DNA of 64,000 bases from NCBI RefSeq assembly GCF_015694465.1, contig NZ_JADQDO010000013.1, forward strand, positions 1-64,000. The letters run 5' to 3'. A program made the position numbers and the translations under genes. Of the stretch, positions 28,570 through 37,684 are shown in pieces (positions within the stretch are counted from its first letter, which is position 1; each line of letters opens with the position of its first letter). The notes below the pieces were generated by a model that was given only the letters and a program-made list of their open reading frames with translations, did no database searches and had not been told where the DNA came from. The DNA comes from Microvirga alba (GTDB lineage Bacteria; Pseudomonadota; Alphaproteobacteria; Rhizobiales; Beijerinckiaceae).

Positions 28570-28816
28570 GTCGCCCCCCGTCAGAAATGATAGCTTTGCG
28601 TAGCCTCGGCATCATGTCCAGAAGGCGCAATCGCCATGCACGGAAATTAGTCCGCCATCTAACCACGCATTCAGGTTGCCTTTGCGATGGCAGTTTTGGG
28701 AGATCACCGATCGCGTCTGAGCGACTGAAATGAGGGCGCTAAGCAGATAAAAATCGCCTGTCCGTAATCACTCTCGACACGGCGCACAAAACGCTCAAGA
28801 ATTGCCAAAAGGCATA

Positions 28817-30343
28817 ATGGGGGAAGGGTTTATGTACGCCGAAAATGACTTTCAGTTACTGGAAGCGCGCACTGCCGATGTGCGCGTTGAGATTCCATGG
28901 CGACGCAAGGACCGCCCCTATATCAATCCCCACGCCGTGTTCAGCCGCATACCCCACGCCGATGGCGAACAGCACGAACATCTGACGGCCGTCATCGGCA
29001 AAAACGGTACCGGCAAATCCCATCTCCTGAGCGCCATCGTTCAGACGTTCCTGCGCCTTGAGGAACTGCAGCAGGGCACGCGAAAAGAGATCAAGGGCGG
29101 CCTGCCACTGGACCTGCTGGTCTATCGCGTGGATGGCTATCACTGCACGATCATGCAGAGGGGGCATCGTTCGATCAGCATCCAGGTCAACGATCGCGAA
29201 GTTGCTCCTGAAGACCTTCCTCTGCCCAAACGCATCGTCGCGCTGACCATCAGCCCGTTCGACAAGTTCCCGCTGCCCCGAACCATCCCCCGATCGGTGG
29301 TGCAGGTCGATGCCGCATCATCGATGTATCACTACCTCGGACTGCGGGACAATTTCGGGAAGGCATCGATCCGGACGCTCCTGTTCCGCTCCTTAAGCAG
29401 CCTGTTCGATACAACAGACAACAGTGCCCTCCGGCTGAGCAACATCGGCGCTGTGTTCGAATTCCTCGGCATGCGACCGATGATCAACGTCATCTACCGC
29501 TTCAGGGAAAGGTCGTTACTCCGCGAGATCGCGGGCGGGCTCGATCCTTACACCGCCGACACGGCATCCTATACGCAGAGGCGTCTGCTCGAAGACATCG
29601 TTCGAAGCGAAATTCCGTCATCCACCCTTCGAGGGCTGGCAAACCTTGCCCTCGACAAGGTTGTCCGTAACCGGATCGAAACGCGCGCAGACCTAGAATC
29701 CGGATTTCAGGACCCGCTGTTTCTTGACCTGCAGCCGCTGCGCCGCGCAGGTTTCCTGAGTGTGTCTGGCGTTGGTGTTGAGCTCAAGGATGGCGGCCCG
29801 ACAGACCTGCTTCAGGCAAGCTCCGGTCAGCTGAGCATGGTCTCTGCGCTGATCGCGCTCACCTCGGTCATCGAGAACGGCAGTCTGGTGCTCATCGACG
29901 AGCCAGAACTCAGCCTGCATCCTGAGTGGCAGGTGAAGTACATCGATCTGCTGCTGCGCACTTTCGCCCGGTACCATGGCTGTCATTTCGTGGTGGCCAC
30001 GCACTCGCCCATGGTGATCTCCGAGCTGCCTGTGCACGCCGAAGTCATCTCGCTCGACCAGGAAAAGCTGCCATCCACCAAGGAACTGCAGGGACAGTCG
30101 GCAGACTATCTCCTCGCCGAAGTGTTCGGTGCGCCGACGCCAAACAATCTCCACGTCCGGGACCGGATCGTCACTGCGCTGCGCATGATCGCAAATGGGG
30201 ATGTGAATTCGAAGGCGTTTGGGGAAGCGCTTGCAGACCTGCGCAAATTCGCGACCGAGCTGGAGCCGAGTGATCCGGCAGCCGAGCTGATCAAAAACGT
30301 TGAAGACGCTGCGCGGGACGCAGGGACTGAGGCGCAGTCATGA
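28817..30343 (+). CDS. Septu PtuA-like AAA/ABC ATPase
   Basis: An ATPase of about 508 residues of the OLD/AAA_15 type. P-loop VIGKNGTGKSHLL lies near residue 60, followed by an insert of roughly 280 residues. The ABC-like signature SSGQLSMVSALIAL is followed at once by LVLIDEPELSLHPEWQ (Walker B and D-loop) and VVATHSPMVISELP (H-loop). Its stop overlaps the start of the HNH gene by four bases. An ATPase coupled to an HNH nuclease is the Septu (PtuAB) arrangement, also used as retron effectors; no reverse transcriptase was seen here. Start options are ATG 28817 or 28832 (GGAAGG four bases upstream). Confidence 0.82.
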   Translation: MGEGFMYAENDFQLLEARTADVRVEIPWRRKDRPYINPHAVFSRIPHADGEQHEHLTAVIGKNGTGKSHLLSAIVQTFLRLEELQQGTRKEIKGGLPLDLLVYRVDGYHCTIMQRGHRSISIQVNDREVAPEDLPLPKRIVALTISPFDKFPLPRTIPRSVVQVDAASSMYHYLGLRDNFGKASIRTLLFRSLSSLFDTTDNSALRLSNIGAVFEFLGMRPMINVIYRFRERSLLREIAGGLDPYTADTASYTQRRLLEDIVRSEIPSSTLRGLANLALDKVVRNRIETRADLESGFQDPLFLDLQPLRRAGFLSVSGVGVELKDGGPTDLLQASSGQLSMVSALIALTSVIENGSLVLIDEPELSLHPEWQVKYIDLLLRTFARYHGCHFVVATHSPMVISELPVHAEVISLDQEKLPSTKELQGQSADYLLAEVFGAPTPNNLHVRDRIVTALRMIANGDVNSKAFGEALADLRKFATELEPSDPAAELIKNVEDAARDAGTEAQS

Positions 30344-30987
30344 CTCCCGTTCAATATGGCGCCGCGTGCCAGGCTGTGGTCGATACTTTCAACGCACGCG
30401 AGCCTGCGCAGAAGGACCACAACTACTGGAACGATCCCGTCATCGACCCGGTTCGTGCGGAGATCAAGGACCACTACATCGCGGAACAGAACCGTCGGTG
30501 CTGCTATTGCAACCGCGAGTATCCGACTAACAACAAGGCGGTCTGGGATGGCGAGCACATCATCGCCAAGAGTCTCGCGCCGCGCTTCATGTTTGAGCCG
30601 CGCAATCTGGCGGCGTCATGCAAGGACTGCAACATCGCGAAGGGCGAAGATGAAATCCGCGTCGATCCCAACCGGAAGTCATTTCCTGATCAGTCACAGC
30701 ACTACATCATCGTCCATCCGCACTTTGACGACTACGATGATCATATCCGGTGGTATGGCGATGCCGTAAAGCCTCTGTCACCCAAGGGTGGCGAGCTCGT
30801 TGGCATGTGCAAGCTGTGGCGCTTTGGGGTCGCCAAGGCTGGCGTCGAAGTGGCTCCGCCCAACCCTCTGGTGGACGGGCTGATCGGCGTCATGATGGAC
30901 CCCCAGGCAGACCCTTTGACCAAGGCAGTCGCTATCGAAGGGTATAAAGAATACGTGAGGGCGCGGGCCCAGAAGCCGGCAGACTAG
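30340..30987 (+). CDS. HNH endonuclease, Septu PtuB-like
   Basis: A 215-residue nuclease. A zinc knuckle, RRCCYCNREY, and a second Cys pair, SCKDCN, flank the HNH core: GEHIIAKSLAP (His of the catalytic strand), RNLAASC (Asn) and CNIAKGEDE. This order, with the Lys-Gly after the last Cys pair, is typical of the HNH proteins coupled to AAA ATPases. It overlaps the ATPase gene by ATGA, so the two are translationally coupled. It is expected to be the DNA- or RNA-cleaving effector held by the ATPase until infection. The target is not known. Confidence 0.85.
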   Translation: MTPVQYGAACQAVVDTFNAREPAQKDHNYWNDPVIDPVRAEIKDHYIAEQNRRCCYCNREYPTNNKAVWDGEHIIAKSLAPRFMFEPRNLAASCKDCNIAKGEDEIRVDPNRKSFPDQSQHYIIVHPHFDDYDDHIRWYGDAVKPLSPKGGELVGMCKLWRFGVAKAGVEVAPPNPLVDGLIGVMMDPQADPLTKAVAIEGYKEYVRARAQKPAD

Positions 30988-32010
30988 GCGCGAACGTCGA
31001 TTTCGATCATCCCGGCGCGGGAAGTGCGCCTTACTTGATCCGGAGCTGGCTTCGTCGTTTGAGGAGTGGCCTTTCCGTTGAGGCCGCGTCCAGCTTTTTG
31101 GCCTGATCGGAGTAGACGACGCCATCAGCAATCGTAGCGATTAGACGGAGGAAGTCTGTGCCTTTACCCATGCGCAAGTGCCAGCCGTAACGAAATTCGC
31201 GCGTCGGATCGAGCCTTCACTCGGCAGGCAAGTAGTTGTCGATCCCGCTACCCACCCAAGTTACGAAGGTCCACCGCTGGATGCGAACGGCAGCTTTTGG
31301 GTATTTCGACTCGAAGTCTAAACGACTGGAATGAAGGCGCAAAGCCGCTATTCGGTCACCGCCTCAGGAAGGTCGCCTTTGGGTCAAACTGAGACGAAGA
31401 GCGTGAGCGTCTGAATGTCCGCTCTTTGTTGCTATTCGGACGGTGCTCCAGATCGAACGCTCACTCACCAGCTCTGATTTGCGGCAGGATTTCGCCCCTT
31501 GTTGCGGCGATAACGTTTTGGACGGATGCGCAAGCAGATACGCCATATCAATGGCTTAGAGGATGCCTCTGAGGGAAGCTTTGCCTCGCCCACATCTGTC
31601 GTGAAGACGCTCACAAAGGCTGGTCATATGCTACCTAACGGCGCCTCAAATCGAGCCGAAGTCCGCCGCACCGACCGCGGGAGACTTATCTTTGCGTAGT
31701 GAGACCAGCCAAAGGTTTGACCTCAAGATGCAGGCAGGCCTGTTCCGGTCCGGGAGGCGTCACCCGACACCGAGAGATTTCCCGGGACCTTAGGCATGGC
31801 CCCTAATGGCGGCGACTGTTTCGTGACGGAGGACGAATGACTGTCGCGGTGGAGCAATCAGGATCGACGGGGATCGACTACTTCACTGGCGTTGATTGGG
31901 AGACACGGAAAACTGATGAAATGGCTGCTCGGCTCGGATGCGCGGGAGTCTCACCCTTAAAACAGGGGCGCAATACTGGCGATGACCGGGTATGGCAGGG
32001 GCGACGCATC
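30988..32010. other. 1-kb gene-free region with degenerate repeats
   Basis: No supportable gene was found over about 1 kb. It contains GAACGGCAGCTTTTGGG at about 31282, CCTTTGGGTCAAACT at about 31376 and GAATGTCCGCTCTTTG at about 31414. These resemble blocks in other gaps of this island (28681, 24381, 23560, 41698). It probably consists of decayed inserts. A 109-codon plus-strand frame at 31837-32166 overlaps the end of the ABC ATPase gene and is not convincing. Confidence 0.5.
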
Positions 32011-33804
32011 TCAGATCTGTACGAAGTGGCCTGGCGATACCACGCGATACTGTCGCTTCGGTGCCACATAGTCCATCGCCCGTATCGGGCTCTTGATCTC
32101 TTCCACGGCGCCCATGCGTCGTTCGCCTCGCCGCGAGGGATCTGGCACGGGGACGGCAGCAAGTAATCTCTTCGTGTAGGCATGTTGTGGATTCTGAAAT
32201 ACGGCAGCGCGCGGGCCGATCTCGACGATCTCTCCCAGATACATGACCGCCACACGGTGGCTCACCCGCTCGACAACGGCCATATCGTGGGAAATGAACA
32301 GGTAGGCTAACTTCATGCTGGCTTGCAGATCCAACATGAGATTGATCACTTGCGCCTTGATCGAGACATCGAGTGCGGAGACAGACTCGTCGGCGATAAT
32401 CAACTGCGGCTCAAGGGCAAGCGCCCGCGCGATGCAAATGCGCTGGCGTTGCCCACCCGAAAATTCGTGGGGGAATCGGCGTGACATATCGGGGCTGAGC
32501 CCGACCCGGCTCAACAGATCAGCAACCTTTTCCTTTGCCCGCGCCGCTTGGTTGTGAATATGCAAGGGTTCGGCGATGGCGGTTCCCACGGTCATGCGGG
32601 GGTTGAGACTCGCGAAGGGGTCCTGGAAGATCATCTGCGCGTGACGGCGCATGCTTTGCAGCCGGCCCCTAGGCTCAGACAGGATTTCTCGCCCGGCGAT
32701 CTTGATCGATCCGCTCTCAGGCTCGATCAAACGCAGGATTGAGCGCCCGGTCGTGGATTTGCCGCATCCGGACTCTCCGACAAGTGCGAGGGTCTCGCCT
32801 GCCTTGAGCGCGAAAGAGACGTCCTCAACCGCGTGAACGCGACTGGTAATCCTTCTAAAAAACCCGCTTCTGATATCGAAGCGCGCGACGAGGTTCTTTA
32901 CTTCGAGCACCGTCGTCGGCGCGACCGTATTGGGCATTTCTTGGGCATCGTTCGTCTCCCCTGTTTCGGGGTTGACAGCGGCAAACCGCCTTGGTCCGCG
33001 GCCTGCGCCCAGGGCGCCGAGTTTCGGAACTGCCGCCAGGAGCGTGCGCGTGTAGGGATGTTGCGGGCCGGCGAACACGTCAGACGTCGCTCCGGTTTCG
33101 ACAGCCCTCCCCTGGGACATCACAATGGTCCTGTCAGCGATTTCTGCAACGACGCCCATGTCATGCGTGATGAAGAGGACGGACATGCCTTCCTCCTCCT
33201 GCAGCTGTTTAATGAGATCGAGAATCTGCGCCTGAATGGTCACATCAAGTGCGGTGGTCGGCTCGTCGGCGATCAGCAGCTTGGGCCTGCATGCAAGCGC
33301 CATCGCGATCATGACGCGCTGACGCATCCCGCCGGAAAATCGGTGCGGGCAATCATGAAAGCGTGCTCTGGCCATGGGAATGCGTACCTTGTCCAGCAGC
33401 CTTACTACTTCCGCCTCTGCTGCGCCCGCGGACAGGCCGCGATGCTGCATGAGCACCTCGGCGATCTGAAATCCGATGGTCAGAACCGGGTTGAGACTGG
33501 TCATCGGCTCCTGGAAAATCATCCCGATCTGGTTGCCGCGAACTTGCTGCATCTCCGTCTGGCTCAGGCCGAGAAGGTCGCGTCCACCCAACAGGACCTG
33601 CCCCTGGACGCGAGCCAATTCCCCTCCAAGAAGCCGCATTATCGACAGCGCAGTCACACTCTTACCCGATCCGGACTCGCCGACGATCGCCAGCGTCTCC
33701 TTCGGCGCAATCGAGAACGTCATGTCGTGGACGATGGGGCTCCATTTGCCCTCAATCCAAAACGATGTGTTCAGATTGCTGACCGCGATGACAGGTGTGC
33801 TCAT
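32011..33804 (-). CDS. Peptide-type ABC importer ATPase, DppD-DppF fusion (GsiA-like)
   Basis: A 597-residue protein with two complete nucleotide-binding domains. The first has GESGSGKSVTALS, FSGGMRQRVMIA and LLIADEPTTALD; the second has GESGCGKSTTGRS, FSGGQRQRICIA and LIIADESVSALD. Each is followed by the oligopeptide-transporter C-terminal segment (HPYTRTLLAAVP and HAYTKRLLAAVP). It powers uptake of peptides or related compounds by the two permeases upstream. It is the last gene of the minus-strand operon, 23 bases after the amidohydrolase. Confidence 0.93.
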   Translation of the reverse strand: MSTPVIAVSNLNTSFWIEGKWSPIVHDMTFSIAPKETLAIVGESGSGKSVTALSIMRLLGGELARVQGQVLLGGRDLLGLSQTEMQQVRGNQIGMIFQEPMTSLNPVLTIGFQIAEVLMQHRGLSAGAAEAEVVRLLDKVRIPMARARFHDCPHRFSGGMRQRVMIAMALACRPKLLIADEPTTALDVTIQAQILDLIKQLQEEEGMSVLFITHDMGVVAEIADRTIVMSQGRAVETGATSDVFAGPQHPYTRTLLAAVPKLGALGAGRGPRRFAAVNPETGETNDAQEMPNTVAPTTVLEVKNLVARFDIRSGFFRRITSRVHAVEDVSFALKAGETLALVGESGCGKSTTGRSILRLIEPESGSIKIAGREILSEPRGRLQSMRRHAQMIFQDPFASLNPRMTVGTAIAEPLHIHNQAARAKEKVADLLSRVGLSPDMSRRFPHEFSGGQRQRICIARALALEPQLIIADESVSALDVSIKAQVINLMLDLQASMKLAYLFISHDMAVVERVSHRVAVMYLGEIVEIGPRAAVFQNPQHAYTKRLLAAVPVPDPSRRGERRMGAVEEIKSPIRAMDYVAPKRQYRVVSPGHFVQI

Positions 33805-33827
33805 CGGTGCCTCATCGGAAAGGATCG

Positions 33828-35078
33828 TTACGGGGATGGTCGAATGACTTCACCGGCTCGCATCACGAAGGTCGTATGCCGAAACGCCATCGGGTCGACG
33901 AGAGGATCCGATGCGACCGCAATGATATCCGCGCTGTAGCCTCGCGCGATGCGGCCGACGCTATCATCGATGAGTAGGGCTTTCGCAGCTCCTGAGGTCG
34001 CAGCTCGGATCGCGTCGGCGGCCGGCAAGCCTCCTTTGACGAGCCAGGCGAACTCTAGCCAGGTATCCTCGAATGGCGTGTCGCGCACGCCGGCATCGTT
34101 GCCGCAAACCATCGGAATGCCGAGTTCGACCATCTTGCCGAAATTCTCGACCATGATATCGAACTGACGAAGCGAATGGGACTCCGCAGATGTCCGGTTC
34201 GCACTCTCGCGCAGACCATCGAGATAGCGCGTCGCGGTCGACAGGTTAGCCATCATCGCCGAGCCACTATCCCGGACCACGGAAGCAACCTCCGGATCGA
34301 AGATCCGGACAATCACACCCTGCCCGTCGCGTTCAAAGAATGCGCAATGCTCAAGACTGTCAAAACGGGCGATTGCGGAGCGGCGAATGCTCTCTGTCGC
34401 CAGGACGTGAGAAACGCTAGGAAGCCCCCTGCGACGAGCCTCGTCTGCGATCAGGTTTAATGACTCTTGCGTGAAGACTGTTTCCTCCGGGAGTGAGCCA
34501 GGCGTCATTTGCCCGCCGCTCGCCATGACCTTCACGCTCCGTCCGCCCTCTGCCTCCAGCCGGTCGATATGCGCGCGGATTTCGTCGTGATCGTGCACCA
34601 CTCCATGCATGAAGTGCAGATGCCCCTTCGGCACCGTGATCGGCGGCCCGGAGCACAGCAAGCGTGGTAGCATCACCGGGCTGAGATCCGGTCGCCGGGC
34701 CAGCGCCAGCATGATCCAGCTCGAGCCGCAGTCACGGGCTGTCGTGACGCCGCTGGTCAGGAGGCGATGGGCATTTCCGGCTGCCCGCAAGAGCCGTTCT
34801 TCCGCTGTCTCGGCCTCGAAATCCGCCAGTGGCTGACTGGACGCGCTGAATTCCAGATGGACGTGGGTGTTGATGAGGCCCGGCAGGACCCACGATCCTG
34901 ACAGATCAATCACCGCATCTACCGCCGGCACGGCAGTCGCGATTGGTTCGATAGCCCGGATCTGGCCGTCTCCGATGAGGATGAGGCCGGGCTCGAAGCG
35001 GCCTCGCTCTTCGCACCAGATCGTTGGTGAACGAATCCAGTATCTCGCGGGTTGTGACACGGCCGGATCCTCTTTCAT
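33828..35078 (-). CDS. Amidohydrolase family protein (imidazolonepropionase/prolidase-like)
   Basis: A 416-residue metal-dependent hydrolase. LPGLINTHVHLEFS has the HxH metal pair. HFMHGVVHDHDE and a KVMASGGQM segment (possible carbamylated or metal-bridging Lys) follow, then SVSHVLATESIRRS, DSLEHCAFF and VCGNDAGVRDTPFED with the catalytic Asp. Close relatives include prolidase-type and aryldialkyl/ochratoxin-type amidohydrolases. The position between the permease and ATPase genes (18- and 23-bp gaps) shows that it works on the imported compound, probably opening an amide or cyclic amide. Cytoplasmic. Confidence 0.88.
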   Translation of the reverse strand: MKEDPAVSQPARYWIRSPTIWCEERGRFEPGLILIGDGQIRAIEPIATAVPAVDAVIDLSGSWVLPGLINTHVHLEFSASSQPLADFEAETAEERLLRAAGNAHRLLTSGVTTARDCGSSWIMLALARRPDLSPVMLPRLLCSGPPITVPKGHLHFMHGVVHDHDEIRAHIDRLEAEGGRSVKVMASGGQMTPGSLPEETVFTQESLNLIADEARRRGLPSVSHVLATESIRRSAIARFDSLEHCAFFERDGQGVIVRIFDPEVASVVRDSGSAMMANLSTATRYLDGLRESANRTSAESHSLRQFDIMVENFGKMVELGIPMVCGNDAGVRDTPFEDTWLEFAWLVKGGLPAADAIRAATSGAAKALLIDDSVGRIARGYSADIIAVASDPLVDPMAFRHTTFVMRAGEVIRPSP

Positions 35079-35096
35079 GTGCCTCCTGCCGCCCGT

Positions 35097-36041
35097 TCAG
35101 CGGTCGCTGATGGTCGGATTCAGGAGTCCGTAGACAATGTCCACGAGGATGTTGACGATGAGAATGAAGGATGACGAGACGAGAAGGAGCCCCTGGATCA
35201 CCGGATAGTCGCGGCGCAGAACGGCCGAGACCCCGAGGCTTCCGATGCCGGGCAACTGGAATAACGCTTCCGTAATGAAGGCGCCGCTGAGAAGGAGCGC
35301 CAACGACAGGCCGATGACTGTGACAATGGTTATGATGGCATTGCGGAAAGCATGACGACCGATCACGATCTTTTCCGGCAAGCCCTTGGCCCGGGCGGTG
35401 CGGATATAGTCCGCACCGAGCACTTGCAACAAACTCGCTCGCGTCATGCGCGCGATCAAGGCCGATTGCGAGAGGCCTAGCGCGAGAGCTGGAAGCGCCA
35501 GATGATGAAGCCACAAGCCGACACCGTCACTCAAAGGCGCGTAGCGCCCGATCGGAAACCAACGCAACTCGACACCGAGGACGTAGATGAGCAGCATTCC
35601 GACGACGAATTCCGGAACGCTGAGAAAGGTCAGAGAGACGCCGATAGTCGATGCGTCCTTCCATGAGTTCGGCGACAGCGCCGCGACAGTGCCGAGAGGA
35701 ATGCCGACGACGGCTCCCACGAGAAGCGCGAGCATACCCAAACTAAAGGTCACCGGCAGGCGCTCAAGAATGGCCGTTGCGACGCTCCGTCCGAGGAAAT
35801 AGGACTGACCGAGGTCGCCGGTGAGGGAGCCGGCGACCCAATGATAAAGTTGTTCCATGTATGGGCGGTCGAGACCGAGACGCCGATGAGCAACGTCAAG
35901 ACTCGCGGCACCCGCGTCCTGGCCCACAAAGCTTGCAGCCGGATCCCCTGGCGTCGCGTGCACGATCACGAAGGACAGCACGCTGACGGCGATCCACATG
36001 GGGATGAACAGAACAAGCCTGCGCAAGACCAGATTCATCAT
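35097..36041 (-). CDS. ABC transporter permease, DppB/GsiC type
   Basis: A 314-residue inner-membrane protein. It has the N-terminal transmembrane segment LVLFIPMWIAVSVLSFVIVHATPGDP, the hallmark of the DppB/OppB/GsiC branch, and the EAA loop RTARAKGLPEKIVIGRHAFRNA, which contacts the ATPase. About six transmembrane segments are present. It pairs with the DppC-type permease at 39051-39914. It lies 13 bases after the binding-protein gene. Confidence 0.94.
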   Translation of the reverse strand: MMNLVLRRLVLFIPMWIAVSVLSFVIVHATPGDPAASFVGQDAGAASLDVAHRRLGLDRPYMEQLYHWVAGSLTGDLGQSYFLGRSVATAILERLPVTFSLGMLALLVGAVVGIPLGTVAALSPNSWKDASTIGVSLTFLSVPEFVVGMLLIYVLGVELRWFPIGRYAPLSDGVGLWLHHLALPALALGLSQSALIARMTRASLLQVLGADYIRTARAKGLPEKIVIGRHAFRNAIITIVTVIGLSLALLLSGAFITEALFQLPGIGSLGVSAVLRRDYPVIQGLLLVSSSFILIVNILVDIVYGLLNPTISDR

Positions 36042-36054
36042 GGCACAGACCTCG

Positions 36055-37626
36055 TCAGTTGCCCTTCTTGGTGACGTTCCAGAAACGCGGTGTCACATAG
36101 AATGGCTGGTAACCGCCTAGCGCCGTGCGCGTCGCCTCAGGCTCGAAGTAATCTCCGATACGCAAAACCGCGACATCATCCCAGGTCAGCTTCTGTGCTG
36201 CGGTCCAAGCGGCCTGCCGTTCTGCATCGGACGCTCCCGAGTTGATCGTCTTGAGGAGCTGCTCCATTTTCTCGTTGCAGTAGCCGAAGGACGAGACTGC
36301 CTTGCAATGCAATCCATCGGTGAGCTGGAAGGGATCAAAGCGCGGCGACCAACCGGTTTGATTGATTGCCCAATCGTTGTTCGTCTGCGCCCGTTTTATC
36401 TGAGACGGCCAGTCCATCAGTTCGAGCTTTACGTTGATCCCCGCCTGCTGCCACTGCGCGGCTATTGCCTGTGATGCCTTGTACATCCATGCGTAGTTCT
36501 GGTTCGTAAGGAAAACGACAGGCTCGTTCTTATAGCCGGCCTCCGCGAGATAGGCCTTGACCTTGTTCAGGTCCGGCTTGTTGTAGACTTCCGAACCAGC
36601 CTCGGAGTGCCATTGCGTCTGCTCAGGGAAGAAGATGCTCGGTTGAACCCGGAAATAGTCGGGGCGCCCGAACGCAGCGGCCCGCATGACCTGTTCGGCA
36701 TTGATTGCTGAAAGCAGCGCCTTGCGGAACGGCAAGCTCGCCATCAACGGATTCTTGTGCCCAAGTTCCAGCACTATGGCCCAGCGTGGTTTGACGATCT
36801 CTACCTTGATGGTCTTGATGGTTTCGAGCTGCGGCACCGCAGTGATAGGCACTGCTTCCGCGAAATCGAGTTCACCCGTCTGTAACCCGGCGACGCGGCT
36901 GGCATCCTCCGAAATCGGCAGAAAGTTTACTTCGTCTACGCACACAGTCCGGGCGCCTCCGAAACCGGTCGGGCCATCGAAGCGCTGATCAGTGACATAG
37001 TTCTCAAACTTCGCCATCTTGATGCCCACGTCCGGTCGCCAATCGACAAGCCGGAACGGACCCGTGCCGATCACGTCAGTGCCACGGACTTCCTTGTCGC
37101 CATACTTCTCTGCGATCTCAGCGGGAATAATGGCGACCACAGGTGACGGCATCGCCAGATTGGTGACGAGCGGAAAATCTTGGGAAAGCGTGATTTTGAC
37201 CGTCTTGGGGTCAACCGCCACAACGTCGGTGACCGCGCGGAAACGGTTCGCGCCAGGGGATATCTTGAGGAAGCGCTTAAGAGAAGCCACCACGTCGGCC
37301 GACGTGAGTGCCTTTCCATTGTGGAATTGCACGCCATCTCGAAGAGTAAAGATGTAAGTCAGGCCATCGTCGCTACGCTTCCAGTCTTGCGCGAGTTGAG
37401 GGATGACCTTGTAGTTCTGATCGAGAGAGACGAGGGACTCGAACAGATGGATCGCAATCTGACGGCTCGCATTCGTGGTCGAGAGAATGGGGTCCATCGT
37501 AGAGGCATTCGCCGTCATCGCGGCCTGGATCTTCCCGCCCTTCGTTTCACAGGTGGCGGAAAATGCTGCCCCGGCACAAGCCAAAATCATAACGGAACTG
37601 AGCGTTGTCGATTTTAGAATGGTCAT
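36055..37626 (-). CDS. ABC transporter substrate-binding protein, family 5 (peptide/nickel type)
   Basis: A 523-residue periplasmic binding protein. The signal peptide has the hydrophobic stretch VMILACAGAAFSA, and the mature protein starts near ATCETKGGKIQAAM. The family-5 landmarks are QDWKRSDDGLTYIFTLRDGVQFHNGKAL-type sequence, GTGPFRLVDWR and AINQTGWSPRFDP. It delivers the ligand to the two permeases of this operon. Ligand identity is unknown; the linked amidohydrolase and PLP enzyme suggest an acylated or cyclic amino-acid derivative rather than a plain peptide. Confidence 0.93.
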   Translation of the reverse strand: MTILKSTTLSSVMILACAGAAFSATCETKGGKIQAAMTANASTMDPILSTTNASRQIAIHLFESLVSLDQNYKVIPQLAQDWKRSDDGLTYIFTLRDGVQFHNGKALTSADVVASLKRFLKISPGANRFRAVTDVVAVDPKTVKITLSQDFPLVTNLAMPSPVVAIIPAEIAEKYGDKEVRGTDVIGTGPFRLVDWRPDVGIKMAKFENYVTDQRFDGPTGFGGARTVCVDEVNFLPISEDASRVAGLQTGELDFAEAVPITAVPQLETIKTIKVEIVKPRWAIVLELGHKNPLMASLPFRKALLSAINAEQVMRAAAFGRPDYFRVQPSIFFPEQTQWHSEAGSEVYNKPDLNKVKAYLAEAGYKNEPVVFLTNQNYAWMYKASQAIAAQWQQAGINVKLELMDWPSQIKRAQTNNDWAINQTGWSPRFDPFQLTDGLHCKAVSSFGYCNEKMEQLLKTINSGASDAERQAAWTAAQKLTWDDVAVLRIGDYFEPEATRTALGGYQPFYVTPRFWNVTKKGN

Positions 37627-37684
37627 TGTCGTACACCTCTGGGATTAGGGAGAAGACCGTTCTTCGTTTTGGACAGGCAACCGA

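Noticed and set aside
24664-30987. Calling the locus Lamassu, Wadjet or a retron
   Set aside because: No LmuA-type effector, no JetABCD set and no reverse transcriptase was seen in the window.
31837-32166. 109-codon plus-strand open frame
   Set aside because: About half is antisense to the 3' end of the fused ABC ATPase gene and no motif or good ribosome site is seen.
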